From NCBI RefSeq assembly GCF_003054705.1, contig NZ_QAYX01000021.1, forward strand, positions 372,001 to 436,000: a stretch of 64,000 nt of DNA, given 5' to 3'. This stretch comes from Opitutus sp. ER46. GTDB lineage: Bacteria; Verrucomicrobiota; Verrucomicrobiia; Opitutales; Opitutaceae. Under the pieces are notes generated by a model, which made no database searches, was not told the DNA's origin, and saw only the letters and a program-made list of their open reading frames with translations. This document shows, in pieces, positions 28,333 to 35,971 of the stretch. Position 1 is the first letter of the stretch, and every line of letters begins with the position of its first letter. A program made the position numbers and the translations under genes.

Positions 28333-29781
28333 CTAGTCGCCGCGGCTCGAAGCCGGCGTCGCCGCTTCCGTGTTTTCCTGCACGCGGAGGGCGAGAAGGA
28401 ACAGCACCATCCCGGCGACGAAGTAGTAGTAGTTACAGAAAGCCAGATTCCCCGTAAGGAAGATGACGAGGGTGGAGAGGATGCTGGCGTAGAGCCAGTG
28501 CGCGGTCGTGCCGGCGCGGAACCACCAGCCGGTGGCGAGCGCAGTGAGGCCGCCGCCGAGGAGGGCCACCCAGGCGGGCGGAGTATAGCCCCACCAGCGG
28601 TGCAGCGCCGCGGCGATATTCAGGCTGTCGGCGCGGTAGGGTGTGCGCAGTTGGAACCAGAGGCCGTTCTCGAACGCACTGCGCCAGTCCCAGATCAGAA
28701 ACGGCAGCCACGTGAGCAGCACGACGGCCGCCGTGAGTGGCAGGAGCCGCCAGCGCCGGCGCGGGGCGAAATAGAGCGCGGCGAAGTACACGAGGTACTG
28801 CTTCAGGCTGAGGAAGAGTCCCAGCATGACCGCCACCCCGCGCGAGGCCGGCCAGCGCACGCGGACGAGGCAGAACGCGCCGGCGGCGGCGAGCAGCAGC
28901 GGTTCATTCCATGCCTGTTCGAGGACGAAGAGCGCGACCGGGTTGAATAGAAGGAGGAGGACGAGCAGGGCGGCGAAGGTGCGCCGCGCCGGGGCCACCA
29001 GTGCGTACAGGCACGCCGCGGCGAAGGCTTCGGCCGCGAGGTGGGCGTAGCGGATGTCGCCGGCCAGCAGATATCCGAGTGCCTGCGGATAGAGTCCGGC
29101 GGGCGGATACGCGTAACCGGCAAGCGCGTAGCCGTAGTTCTGGCGGCCGTGCCAGGGATCGGGGACGAGCGTCGTGTACGGGTTGATGCCGTGGAGCAGG
29201 TTGGCGCTCGACTGCTGGAACATCGCGTAGACGTCTATGAGCGGCCGCGGGCTCGTGACGATCATTCCGACCTGCTGCGCCAGCGCGAGGACCACGCCGG
29301 AGAGCAGCACCGCGCGCTGGACGCGCCACGACGTGCCTGGCCGCAGGAAGACGGCACCCACGACGCCGGCAAACAGGACCTGGGTTACGATGAAGACCTG
29401 TCCGAAGGTCGCGCTCTGGCCGTACTTGCCTGCGCCGTCGACCGCGACATCGACCGTGCCGGCGAGCAGCCCGACGATCACGCCCACCGCGCCGAGCGAC
29501 TCGAGCGCGCCGGCCGCCCCCGCCCGCGGCGCGGCGTGGCGTCCGGCCATGCCAACATGCTTCGCTGCCGCACCTGCCAACGCCGCGGTCGCCAGGAGCA
29601 GTAGCAGCAACGCCGGAGCGGAGAAGTGCCCGTGCGACAGCGACAGCGTCACCCCCAGCAACACGTAGGCGAAGAGCAGCAGTCCCCGCTCCGACCCCAG
29701 CGTCAGGAGCAGCCCGGCCCATCCCGGCCGCGCTGCCGGAAACGGCCGCGACTGCGTTGGCGCCACACGGAGCTGGTTCAT
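28333..29781 (-). CDS. GT87-like (DUF2029) multispan membrane protein
   Basis: 482 residues with about 10-12 membrane spans. A periplasmic-loop signature after the early spans, LIDVYAMFQQ and LLHGINPYTT, followed by GYAYPPAGLY and, later, a lysine in GLFLSLKQYLVYF, matches DUF2029/GT87 mannosyltransferases, which use polyprenyl-phosphate sugars. Substrate unknown. Monocistronic; it converges on hemN only from a distance. Confidence 0.72.
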   Translation of the reverse strand: MNQLRVAPTQSRPFPAARPGWAGLLLTLGSERGLLLFAYVLLGVTLSLSHGHFSAPALLLLLLATAALAGAAAKHVGMAGRHAAPRAGAAGALESLGAVGVIVGLLAGTVDVAVDGAGKYGQSATFGQVFIVTQVLFAGVVGAVFLRPGTSWRVQRAVLLSGVVLALAQQVGMIVTSPRPLIDVYAMFQQSSANLLHGINPYTTLVPDPWHGRQNYGYALAGYAYPPAGLYPQALGYLLAGDIRYAHLAAEAFAAACLYALVAPARRTFAALLVLLLLFNPVALFVLEQAWNEPLLLAAAGAFCLVRVRWPASRGVAVMLGLFLSLKQYLVYFAALYFAPRRRWRLLPLTAAVVLLTWLPFLIWDWRSAFENGLWFQLRTPYRADSLNIAAALHRWWGYTPPAWVALLGGGLTALATGWWFRAGTTAHWLYASILSTLVIFLTGNLAFCNYYYFVAGMVLFLLALRVQENTEAATPASSRGD

Positions 29782-30000
29782 GAGAAAAAGGTGCGTCGGC
29801 GTCGGTACCCGGCCCGCCGCGGAAAGCCGCGCAGCCTGATTTCCCGCTGCCCCCGACGCGAGGGTGTTTTGCGCGGGGGCATGGCGTCGCTTTCACAATG
29901 CTGGGAAACGCTGCGACCGAGAATGCGGTTTGCGCCCGACGATGGCGCGGGCAGTTTTCAACCGGTCAGCGCGTTCGAACCCCAGACCCGGCTTTGAACC

Positions 30001-30537
30001 ATGCAATGTGTTTCGACTGATTCAATCGATGGGCGTGTGGTCGCCGTCTATTGCGGCATCGTCGCCGCGGAGGTCGTCTTCGGCGCCAACTTTGTCCGCG
30101 ATTTGGCCGCGTCGGTCGTCGATGTTACAGGAGGAAGAAGCGCGACCTACGAACGCGAGTTCGAAGCGGCCCGGCAGACGGCGTTGCAGACGCTGATCAA
30201 AAAGGCCCAAACGCTGAAAGCGGATGCGATTCTGGGGATGCGGTTCAACTATCAGGTGCTGGGAGAACGAAACGGGATGATGCTGGTGGCTGCTTACGGG
30301 ACGGCGGTGCAACTGACGAAGTCAGACGAAGAAAAACGGAAGGACGCGACTGCGGCAGAGGATGAGGCGGCGCTCTATTTTGTGACGGTTGGAAGTATGC
30401 AACGGGGCCCGTTCTCGGCCGCACAATTGCGTGAGTTGCACGCCGCGGGTCGGATCGACGGTTCGGGGAGCGCTCGAATTGAGGGATGCGATCGTGAAAT
30501 CCCGCTCGCTGAACTCCTCACTCCTCGCAGATCTTAA
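30001..30537 (+). CDS. YbjQ (UPF0145)-GYF_2 fusion protein
   Basis: 178 residues. Residues 1-105 are a YbjQ/UPF0145 heavy-metal-binding-type domain: GRVVAVYCGIVAAEVVFGAN, ARQTALQTLIKKAQTLKADA and ILGMRFNYQVLG. Residues about 125-178 are a GYF_2-like domain (YFVTVGSMQRGPFSAAQLRE). YbjQ is a decameric sheet domain of unknown role, GYF_2 binds proline-rich or membrane-associated partners. This is the last clear host gene before the prophage. Confidence 0.75.
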   Translation: MQCVSTDSIDGRVVAVYCGIVAAEVVFGANFVRDLAASVVDVTGGRSATYEREFEAARQTALQTLIKKAQTLKADAILGMRFNYQVLGERNGMMLVAAYGTAVQLTKSDEEKRKDATAAEDEAALYFVTVGSMQRGPFSAAQLRELHAAGRIDGSGSARIEGCDREIPLAELLTPRRS

Positions 30538-30627
30538 CTGGTGCTCTTCGGTGGCTAAAGCTCTGGAGGGCAGTTTTTCGCACCGCGAGAAACTGGCGGA
30601 GAGGGGGGGATTGGCTCGCTCGGGCTC

Positions 30628-30662
30628 GGGGCTTCGCCCCCAAACAGTCGCGACCGACTGTT
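30628..30662. terminator. Double hairpin, candidate terminator
   Basis: Two adjacent hairpins: a 5-bp GC stem with loop TTC (30628-30640) and an 8-bp perfect stem with loop CGAC (30643-30662). There is no T run after either, so intrinsic termination is only possible, not shown. Confidence 0.35.
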
Positions 30663-30750
30663 GGCCCATATCCCCGCCTCGGCGCTGCTGCGCATCGCTT
30701 TGCCGCTTCCCGGCCGCCGCCATTTGCTGAGGATTGCCGTGGGCTTTGAG

Positions 30751-30820
30751 AATCAGCGCGATCAGGGCGAATCAGCCCGAACGAAGTCGAAAATCAGCGA
30801 CTTACGAAAAATCAGCGCGC
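30751..30820. repeat. Iterated AATCAGC motifs, candidate transposase-binding sites at the phage end
   Basis: AATCAGC occurs at 30751, 30770, 30792 and 30810, with a partial GATCAGG copy at 30760, all in the same orientation and about 18-22 bases apart. Mu-type phages carry several transposase-binding sites of about 22 bp near each end. The array lies just outside the last gene of the leftward early operon, where the phage end must be. Confidence 0.6.
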
Positions 30821-30900
30821 TGGGCGGAGTTTGAGAAGAAATCTGCCGAAACCCGCCGAAATGACAGAGGTTTGATAAGGATTCGCCTGACCGGCCGCGA

Positions 30901-31323
30901 TCAATAGCCACCTGCGCGTGCGACTGCCGCCACGCCTAACGTCAGCGCCGTCTGAACCAGATGCGCGACCGTCTGGGTGGATGCTTCTCGGCCAAGTTGC
31001 TTCAGCCGCTCGCCCACCGTCTCGGTTGGAGTCACTGCGTCGGGGACGCGGTTCATCGCGACGAGTCCCTTGTGGGTTAAAACGACCATCGTAAAACCCG
31101 AAGGCCTGTTGGTCTCGTTATAACGAACGAATCCCTCGTCGGCGAGCCACTTCACAGTGGCCCCGGTTTCACAAATCATCGACCTTGCGTCGGCAGTGCG
31201 CGGAACGCCGGCAGCCTCACAGAGCGACTCAGAGTCGAACCTAACAATCGGGGTCGGAAAGGACTCGTACAGGCACTTGAAAAGCGCTGCCGCGGTGCGG
31301 TTGAAGCGTTCGATGTTGTCCAT
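30901..31323 (-). CDS. Phage early protein, winged-helix-like, unknown function
   Basis: 140 residues from ATG 31323 (an upstream in-frame start at 31353 would overlap the preceding gene). Segments ALFKCLYESFPTP, TVKWLADEGFVRY and MVVLTHKGLVAMN have the helix-wing pattern of small DNA-binding domains, followed by a C-terminal helix. It is the last gene of the leftward early operon, next to the prophage end. Confidence 0.6.
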   Translation of the reverse strand: MDNIERFNRTAAALFKCLYESFPTPIVRFDSESLCEAAGVPRTADARSMICETGATVKWLADEGFVRYNETNRPSGFTMVVLTHKGLVAMNRVPDAVTPTETVGERLKQLGREASTQTVAHLVQTALTLGVAAVARAGGY

Positions 31324-31327
31324 GGGG

Positions 31328-31957
31328 TTAGAACAAGCGTGGCTGATCTGCATCGGCCCTGCAAGCCGCCTGCCGGGCGCGTGCGCGGGCCATGCGTTGC
31401 CGAAGGGATACCTCTTTGGCCTTCGCGACCTCGTCGGCCCGCTGGGCGACCAGCTCGGGCAACGAAGGACCGCTGGCCGGTCGATTGACCCCGAGGGCAG
31501 CGAGCACCTGCCCGACGTGAGCGCCTGCCCTCATCGCCTCTTCCCGGATCTCTTCCGCGTTCAGACCCACGTAGCGGTTCACCGCCGCCTGAAAATAGGC
31601 CCAGAAGTCCCGGACGTTCCCCGTTCGCTGGTACTTCGCGACGGTGTCGAGCAGTTCCTCGATCCGCCGGGCAAGCCGCTTGCCGTCGAGCATCCAGCCG
31701 CGCCGCCACAGATCCAGCACCATGCCTTCGAGGCACACCCGGCATTGCTCGATCCGCTTCGCTTTCGCCGCACCTGCCCAGGTCCAGTCGACCCGCTTGG
31801 CCAGCTCCCGACTCACCCACGCGTCGAATTTCAACAGACGAACTTCAGGCGCGACGCCATGGTTCAGCCACACGAGCAGTTCGGAGTCCGTGTGCTGGGC
31901 GCGATCGTCGCGCGCGTCGAGGAATCCGTTAAAAACGTCCATCGGAAGCGGGGGCAC
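31328..31957 (-). CDS. Phage early protein, unknown function
   Basis: 209 residues from GTG 31957, or 204 from ATG 31942. Soluble, helical, rich in Arg and Ala, with an aromatic segment FWAYFQAAVNRYVGL and a basic C-terminus (RQRMARARARQAACR). The single CRVCLE block is not a metal site by itself. Its start overlaps the end of the upstream early gene, so it is part of the operon. Family not recognised. Confidence 0.55.
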   Translation of the reverse strand: MPPLPMDVFNGFLDARDDRAQHTDSELLVWLNHGVAPEVRLLKFDAWVSRELAKRVDWTWAGAAKAKRIEQCRVCLEGMVLDLWRRGWMLDGKRLARRIEELLDTVAKYQRTGNVRDFWAYFQAAVNRYVGLNAEEIREEAMRAGAHVGQVLAALGVNRPASGPSLPELVAQRADEVAKAKEVSLRQRMARARARQAACRADADQPRLF

Positions 31958-32348
31958 CGCGGAACCGGCGATGGTAGGCCTGCCGGTAAAGCACGGCGCG
32001 TTTCATCATATCACGGGCCTGCGCTTCGAACGCGTCGATACAATGGTCGATCTCGGCGACGGTGCAGAGGCTCCAGAGCTTGTAGCCAGGACTACCGGGA
32101 TAACTGACAACGACTGGGCAGGCGGCGCTGGCGATGGCCCGGACGTCGCGGTCGGTCGTATCGTCGCCCATCACTGTGGCGATCTCGATTGCCGTCAGCC
32201 ACCCCGCTGAGGGCTTCCTGCGGCCGGCGCTTGGAAGTGAGGCCCGGTGCTCCTCGGCCTTCGAGAGCACGCCGACGAGCTGCTCGATCTGCTCCGGGCG
32301 AATTTCCGGCTCAGGAAGCTTCAGGGGGAGTTCGAGCGCTTCGACCAT
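31929..32348 (-). CDS. Phage early winged-helix-like protein
   Basis: 139 residues from ATG 32348. The part GWLTAIEIATVMGDDTTDRDVRAIA followed by a strand-turn region (VVSYPGSPGYKLWSL) and the helix AEIDHCIDAFEAQARDMMKRA fits a small phage DNA-binding wing-helix protein common in early regions of Mu-like phages. The N-terminal 50 residues are a helical extension. It overlaps the next gene by about 14-29 bases. Confidence 0.6.
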   Translation of the reverse strand: MVEALELPLKLPEPEIRPEQIEQLVGVLSKAEEHRASLPSAGRRKPSAGWLTAIEIATVMGDDTTDRDVRAIASAACPVVVSYPGSPGYKLWSLCTVAEIDHCIDAFEAQARDMMKRAVLYRQAYHRRFRGAPASDGRF

Positions 32349-32368
32349 TGGGCATTTAGCGCCGCTCG

Positions 32369-32581
32369 TTGTCGTTGCGGACGGGTCCTCTGGCGGTAAA
32401 CAATGCGACCTCACTCATTTGGCTGGGTACACGGGAGGCACTTACGCCTTGGTTGGTCGTGGCCATTACGTTCACGACGGGACAGCTTTTCTCTACGGCT
32501 TGGCTCGGTCTGCAGATCGCGGAGCGCGAGAGCCGAAAATGGGAGTTCAATAGAAGACTGGTTGGACGCAGCACGGGTTGA
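32369..32581 (+). CDS. Small membrane protein, oriented against the early operon
   Basis: 70 codons from a TTG at 32369 (or TTG 32375). One hydrophobic span (TPWLVVAITFTTGQLFSTAWLG) is followed by a charged tail (LQIAERESRKWEFNRR), a credible single-pass protein; the complementary reading is poorer. It lies in a gap between leftward early genes and is followed 12 bases later by another + strand gene. Confidence 0.45.
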   Translation: MSLRTGPLAVNNATSLIWLGTREALTPWLVVAITFTTGQLFSTAWLGLQIAERESRKWEFNRRLVGRSTG

Positions 32582-32593
32582 TACAATCTCGGC

Positions 32594-32863
32594 ATGCCCC
32601 AAAAACTCCCCCGCATCGCTGAAGATATTCGCAAAGCCGAAAGTGTTATGGAGAGTCTCGCTGGTCTCTTCGATAAGCTGAACCAAGCCGGCCAAAGCTT
32701 CTCTGCCGCTGAAGTTCTGATCGCGAAAAACCACGTTGGGGACGCGATCAAACACCTGAAGGCCGCTCAGCTGTCTGTGCAGCGGTCAACGAAATCCCCT
32801 GTGAGCAGCCTTGATCCAAGGGTGCTCGGTTCGCCGCGTTCGTCGCCTGGACGGCCTCAGTAA
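32594..32863 (+). CDS. Small helical protein, oriented against the early operon
   Basis: 89 codons from ATG 32594. Residues 1-65 are a good amphipathic helical protein (RIAEDIRKAESVMESLAGLF; LIAKNHVGDAIKHLKAAQLS); the last 25 residues overlap the 3' end of the leftward MazG-like gene. With the preceding membrane protein it forms a two-gene cassette that looks like an independently expressed phage accessory ('moron') unit. No known family. Confidence 0.5.
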   Translation: MPQKLPRIAEDIRKAESVMESLAGLFDKLNQAGQSFSAAEVLIAKNHVGDAIKHLKAAQLSVQRSTKSPVSSLDPRVLGSPRSSPGRPQ

Positions 32864-33140
32864 CGGTTCCGCACTGGCGGGCGTATTGGAGGAAGCGGTC
32901 AATCTTCGCCTTCTTCTCCTCGATACGCCAGCGCTCGACGTCGGGAAGTAGGCTGCGGCCCTGGCACATCTCGACAATAGCGATCAGGTCGGCGTACTCA
33001 TGCATGACCCGTTCGGCGTTCGTGTATGGCTGGTTCGGTTGGATCTCGGACGTCCCGAAGCGAAGAGCCTTCGAAATGCGTTGTGCGACCTCGACGCATT
33101 CTTCGGCTACGATCTCTAGCAGGTGTTCGTTTTCGGTCAT
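32748..33140 (-). CDS. MazG-like nucleotide pyrophosphohydrolase
   Basis: 130 residues. The first 65 residues ENEHLLEIVAEECVEVAQRI ... HEYADLIAIVEM have the paired acidic motifs (EExxE and ExxD) of all-alpha NTP pyrophosphohydrolases. Phage members hydrolyse noncanonical or modified NTPs, or alarmone-like nucleotides. The last 35 residues (from TNAANRAPLDQGC) overlap the oppositely oriented gene at 32594-32863 and are probably not conserved. Confidence 0.7.
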   Translation of the reverse strand: MTENEHLLEIVAEECVEVAQRISKALRFGTSEIQPNQPYTNAERVMHEYADLIAIVEMCQGRSLLPDVERWRIEEKKAKIDRFLQYARQCGTVTEAVQATNAANRAPLDQGCSQGISLTAAQTAERPSGV

Positions 33141-33173
33141 AGGTGTTAGCTCGCGGCATCGACGGCGGTTTAG

Positions 33174-33464
33174 TCACTTGGCCCGTTCGACCCAGACGGT
33201 CCCTTTGCTCGGGTCGCGTGGATCGGCGAGCTGCTGAACGTGGGCGCGGATCGCGAACGGAGTGGTCTTGATCTTCCGGCGGGCGCTCTTCGCCTGCTGC
33301 TCGGCGAGGGAAAACGCCTGGGCAACGGTCACCGCTCGAACCTCGATCTCGTCGAACGCCATGATCGCGAGCGTCACCTTGAAGACGCGCGACTGATCGG
33401 CGTCGTGCTTGGGTGCCGGCTGGGCGGTCGCGTCAGACGCGAGTATCTGGCCGATGCTCTTCAA
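33174..33464 (-). CDS. Phage early hypothetical protein
   Basis: 96 residues. Segment RVFKVTLAIMAFDEIEVRAV with TVAQAFSLAEQQAKSARRK suggests a small alpha/beta domain; the C-terminal AIRAHVQQLADPRDPSK is polar. No family recognised. The ATG at 33464 overlaps the end of the GemA-position gene by 4 bases. Confidence 0.55.
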   Translation of the reverse strand: MKSIGQILASDATAQPAPKHDADQSRVFKVTLAIMAFDEIEVRAVTVAQAFSLAEQQAKSARRKIKTTPFAIRAHVQQLADPRDPSKGTVWVERAK

Positions 33465-33979
33465 AAGGCCTCCTGGTTTCGCTTGGCGTCGAGTGCGGCT
33501 GCCGCCTCGGGATTACGCCGGCGCAGGACGCCGACCCGGCGTTCGAGGCAGCCGAGCACGACGGCCAGTTCCCGTTCCGAGCAGTCAGCAATATCCTTCT
33601 TAACCACATTCCGCGCGGTGCCGCCGATGTACCCTTCGCGGGCCGCGTCATCGCGCAGCCGGTCGTCGCCAAGCGCGTGCATGGTCGTCACCTGATCGAA
33701 GCAGCGATCGAGCAGCGATTGCTTCCGCTCGTCAGCCTCGCCGACGAACTCGAGCTGGGCGTCGAGATTCGATCCGTCCCAGATGGCGCGGAAGGCGGCC
33801 TTGACCTTGTCGAACTCAGCCGACGTCAGAGTCGTGGCTGACTTGTCGGAGCCGAGCGCCTTCCGGTGGATCGCCTTGCGTCGCTCCTCGATCTGGTCGG
33901 CGGTCAGCCCCCGGCCGCGGTAGTACGCGCGCACGGAGGCAAACTGCCACCAGTAGAGTTTGAGCTGTGCCGCGTTCAC
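33461..33979 (-). CDS. Phage early regulatory-type protein (GemA-position), unknown
   Basis: 172 residues from GTG 33979, chosen because GTG overlaps the TGA of the methyltransferase gene (GTGA). NAAQLKLYWWQFASVRAYYR and RKAIHRKALGSDKSATTLTS have the layout of phage GemA/gp16-like proteins (an early helix pair then 'LT..E...' helix), but the match is weak. The rest is helical and charged. Role unknown; location in the early operon suggests a host-takeover function. Confidence 0.5.
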   Translation of the reverse strand: MNAAQLKLYWWQFASVRAYYRGRGLTADQIEERRKAIHRKALGSDKSATTLTSAEFDKVKAAFRAIWDGSNLDAQLEFVGEADERKQSLLDRCFDQVTTMHALGDDRLRDDAAREGYIGGTARNVVKKDIADCSERELAVVLGCLERRVGVLRRRNPEAAAALDAKRNQEAF

Positions 33980-34851
33980 AGGCCGAAGTACCTCGCAATT
34001 TCGCGTCCGATCCACTCGCCGACAGGTACACTCACGCCCAGTCCGATCATTCGGTATGCGTGGGCTTCGCTGCAACGGAAGGTGAACGCGTCCGGAATCC
34101 CCTGCAGGCGTGCGTACTCACGGACCGTGTACGGTCGCGCGCCGTATTTGAAGCGACGATCAGCCACGAGGCGCGTGCCGCGGTCCTTATGATAGTGCGC
34201 GACGCAGGTTGGGGCCAGATCATCGCGGTCCGGATCACTGATGATCGGGCGATCGCGGTACTTTCCGCGTAACCGTGAGATGACGTTCCGCGGGATGTGG
34301 ACGTCCGGGTCGCGCTCGACGATCTCACTCAGGTGAACGCGCCGCGTGGACTCTGGCGCACGCCATGCGAATGGGCGGCGTGATCCGATAATGATCAGCC
34401 GGTCTCGGCGTTGCGGAAGCCAGAGTTCGGACTGCACCGGGCACTCAACGTGAACGTAGTATCCGGGGAGGCGCGTCATCGCCTCCATGACGACCGGGAA
34501 CTTCCGCATTCCAGGCACGTTCTCGACGACGTACACCTCGGGCGGTTCGATCGCGAGATTCCGGAAGAAGTGAAGGAAGAGATCGTCGCCTGTGCGCGTG
34601 CCATGCAGGTCGGCGCTCTTGGAATACTTGTTACACGGGTACGTGGCCACCTTCACGTGGCAGGGTTTCTCGTCGCGTACTAGCTTTGCGCGAAGGTCGC
34701 ACGCGCGAATCTCGTGGTCGAAATTCGCGCGATGATTCTCAACGCAGACAGGATCGATCTCGAAGCTTTGCTGCAGCGTCAGTCCAGCGCGCTGCAGTCC
34801 GATCTCCATCAGACCGGTTCCCGAGAAGTAGCTGTTGACCAAGACCGACAT
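33976..34851 (-). CDS. Phage C5-cytosine DNA methyltransferase
   Basis: 291 residues. Motif I YFSGTGLMEIGLQ (8-20), the catalytic cysteine in motif IV TYPCNKYSKSADLHG (Cys73; PCN rather than the common PCQ), motif VI VVENVPGM (109-115), motif VIII LPQRRDRLIIIG, a target-recognition region, and motif X near GVSVPVGEWIGREIA. It should methylate cytosine in a short sequence, most likely protecting phage DNA from host restriction. No partner nuclease is encoded beside it. Located in the early operon; its stop overlaps the next start. Confidence 0.86.
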   Translation of the reverse strand: MSVLVNSYFSGTGLMEIGLQRAGLTLQQSFEIDPVCVENHRANFDHEIRACDLRAKLVRDEKPCHVKVATYPCNKYSKSADLHGTRTGDDLFLHFFRNLAIEPPEVYVVENVPGMRKFPVVMEAMTRLPGYYVHVECPVQSELWLPQRRDRLIIIGSRRPFAWRAPESTRRVHLSEIVERDPDVHIPRNVISRLRGKYRDRPIISDPDRDDLAPTCVAHYHKDRGTRLVADRRFKYGARPYTVREYARLQGIPDAFTFRCSEAHAYRMIGLGVSVPVGEWIGREIARYFGL

Positions 34852-34862
34852 CTTCCGGCACC

Positions 34863-35402
34863 TCAGGCCTCATCCGACGCTTTCGCGCCTTCCTTCAGGA
34901 TCTTCGCCACCAGCTTGTCGACGGCCGTGTCCGCCGCCTTGATCACGACCATCTCGCCGGTCGTTTCGATGCGGGCGCCGATCCGCGCGAGGTCTCGCGT
35001 GTCGAGGTTCTTCAGCGCGTCGGCCGACGGCTTCTCCTCGACGATGATCAGGACCTCCGCCTGCTCGGGCAGATGCTTCCGGATCAACGCTACGACTTTG
35101 GCGTTGTCGTCCCACTCGACCTTCCCGGAGCCCTTCCGATACCCCACGGTGATGCCGTGCAGGCAGAACGTCTTCGGCTTCTGGAACAGGCCGGGAGAGG
35201 ACTCGATCGCGCCGCGAAGCCGCGCCTGCGCGTCGGCCGCGGTCGCAGCGGCAGCCTTGATTCCGGCGATGCGCCGTTTCTGGACGGCGGCGATGTCCGT
35301 CTCGAGTTCGTTGACTCGGTCGCCGAGCACCTTGCGGGCAGCGGCATACGTTTTGGCGAGATCGTCGATCTGGGCGATCGAGAGTTGTTCGATGGTGATC
35401 AT
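34863..35402 (-). CDS. Gam-like host-nuclease-inhibitor candidate
   Basis: 179 residues. A helical N-terminal half (VLGDRVNELETDIAAVQKRR) then strands (FCLHGITVGYRKGSGKVEW; EQAEVLIIVEEKPSADAL) and a C-terminal helix. Mu Gam has the same order: long coiled-coil hairpin, then a small beta region containing a conserved 'vtG...wr' strand, and a similar size. Sequence identity by eye is weak. If right, it binds double-stranded DNA ends and blocks RecBCD-like nucleases. Confidence 0.5.
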   Translation of the reverse strand: MITIEQLSIAQIDDLAKTYAAARKVLGDRVNELETDIAAVQKRRIAGIKAAAATAADAQARLRGAIESSPGLFQKPKTFCLHGITVGYRKGSGKVEWDDNAKVVALIRKHLPEQAEVLIIVEEKPSADALKNLDTRDLARIGARIETTGEMVVIKAADTAVDKLVAKILKEGAKASDEA

Positions 35403-35406
35403 AGAT

Positions 35407-35562
35407 TCAGCGGGCGGTGATGATGATGCCGAGCGTCCAGATCGCCGTGGCGAATCCGGCGGCGTAGAGAGCAGCGCCGACGAGGATGAGCGACTGGGTG
35501 GAGTACACGCGCGGGGCGCGTGCGATGGAGATGCCGTGCAAGCTCAGGGCGCGGTTGTTCAT
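35407..35562 (-). CDS. Small single-span membrane protein of the phage early operon
   Basis: 51 residues from ATG 35562, which overlaps the TGA of the upstream gene by 4 bases. One membrane helix (SLILVGAALYAAGFATAIWTLG) with a short polar N-terminus. Function unknown. Confidence 0.5.
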   Translation of the reverse strand: MNNRALSLHGISIARAPRVYSTQSLILVGAALYAAGFATAIWTLGIIITAR

Positions 35563-35783
35563 TTCTGGAAGTAGGTCTTTTCGATGGGCACGAGTTGGCC
35601 GCCGGTGGTCACGACGGCTACGATGTCGAGCGGATGGGGAGATCCGTCCTCGCGCCACGCGCCGCCGGATTTCCAGAGTTCGAGGTTGCCCTCCTCTGTG
35701 TTCCCTTGGAGGGCGAATGGCCGTGCATCGACAAAGCCGAGCACGACCGCGGCGTGGCCGTTGCGCAGTTGTACCTGGATCAT
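35559..35783 (-). CDS. Phage early hypothetical protein
   Basis: 74 residues, a compact beta-rich peptide (VQLRNGHAAVVLGFVDARPF, LDIVAVVTTGGQLVPIEK). Overlaps both neighbours by 4 bases (ATGA), so it is part of a tightly coupled operon. No family recognised. Confidence 0.5.
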   Translation of the reverse strand: MIQVQLRNGHAAVVLGFVDARPFALQGNTEEGNLELWKSGGAWREDGSPHPLDIVAVVTTGGQLVPIEKTYFQK

Positions 35784-35971
35784 TTTGCGGAGGTGACGCG
35801 AAGGGGCTTCAGCGTCGCGGTTGGGGTTTTCGCGCAGCGCTGAGCCTTGATGATCTCAGCTCGGATCTGGGTCACGTACGTCAGGGCGTCGGCGTACTGC
35901 GCTTTGCGGAGGAGGATCGGCACGATCCCGCAGCCAAACGTCGCCGTCGCGATGTGGGTGGCAGCGCTCAC
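35780..35971 (-). CDS. Phage early hypothetical protein
   Basis: 63 residues (CGIVPILLRKAQYADALTYV, then a basic tail ending LKPLRVTSAK). Overlaps its downstream neighbour by 4 bases and its upstream neighbour by 4 bases. Unknown function. Confidence 0.45.
   Translation of the reverse strand: MSAATHIATATFGCGIVPILLRKAQYADALTYVTQIRAEIIKAQRCAKTPTATLKPLRVTSAK

Larger units (their letters stand above)
30538..30900. other. Host-prophage boundary region
   Basis: No gene is apparent. The host side holds two hairpins (GGGGC-TTC-GCCCC at 30628-30640 and AACAGTCG/CGACTGTT at 30643-30662) that may terminate the YbjQ gene. The side next to the phage early operon (30745-30870) holds iterated AATCAGC motifs. 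The prophage left end is expected between about 30720 and 30760, but the exact base cannot be fixed without the other end. Confidence 0.6.
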
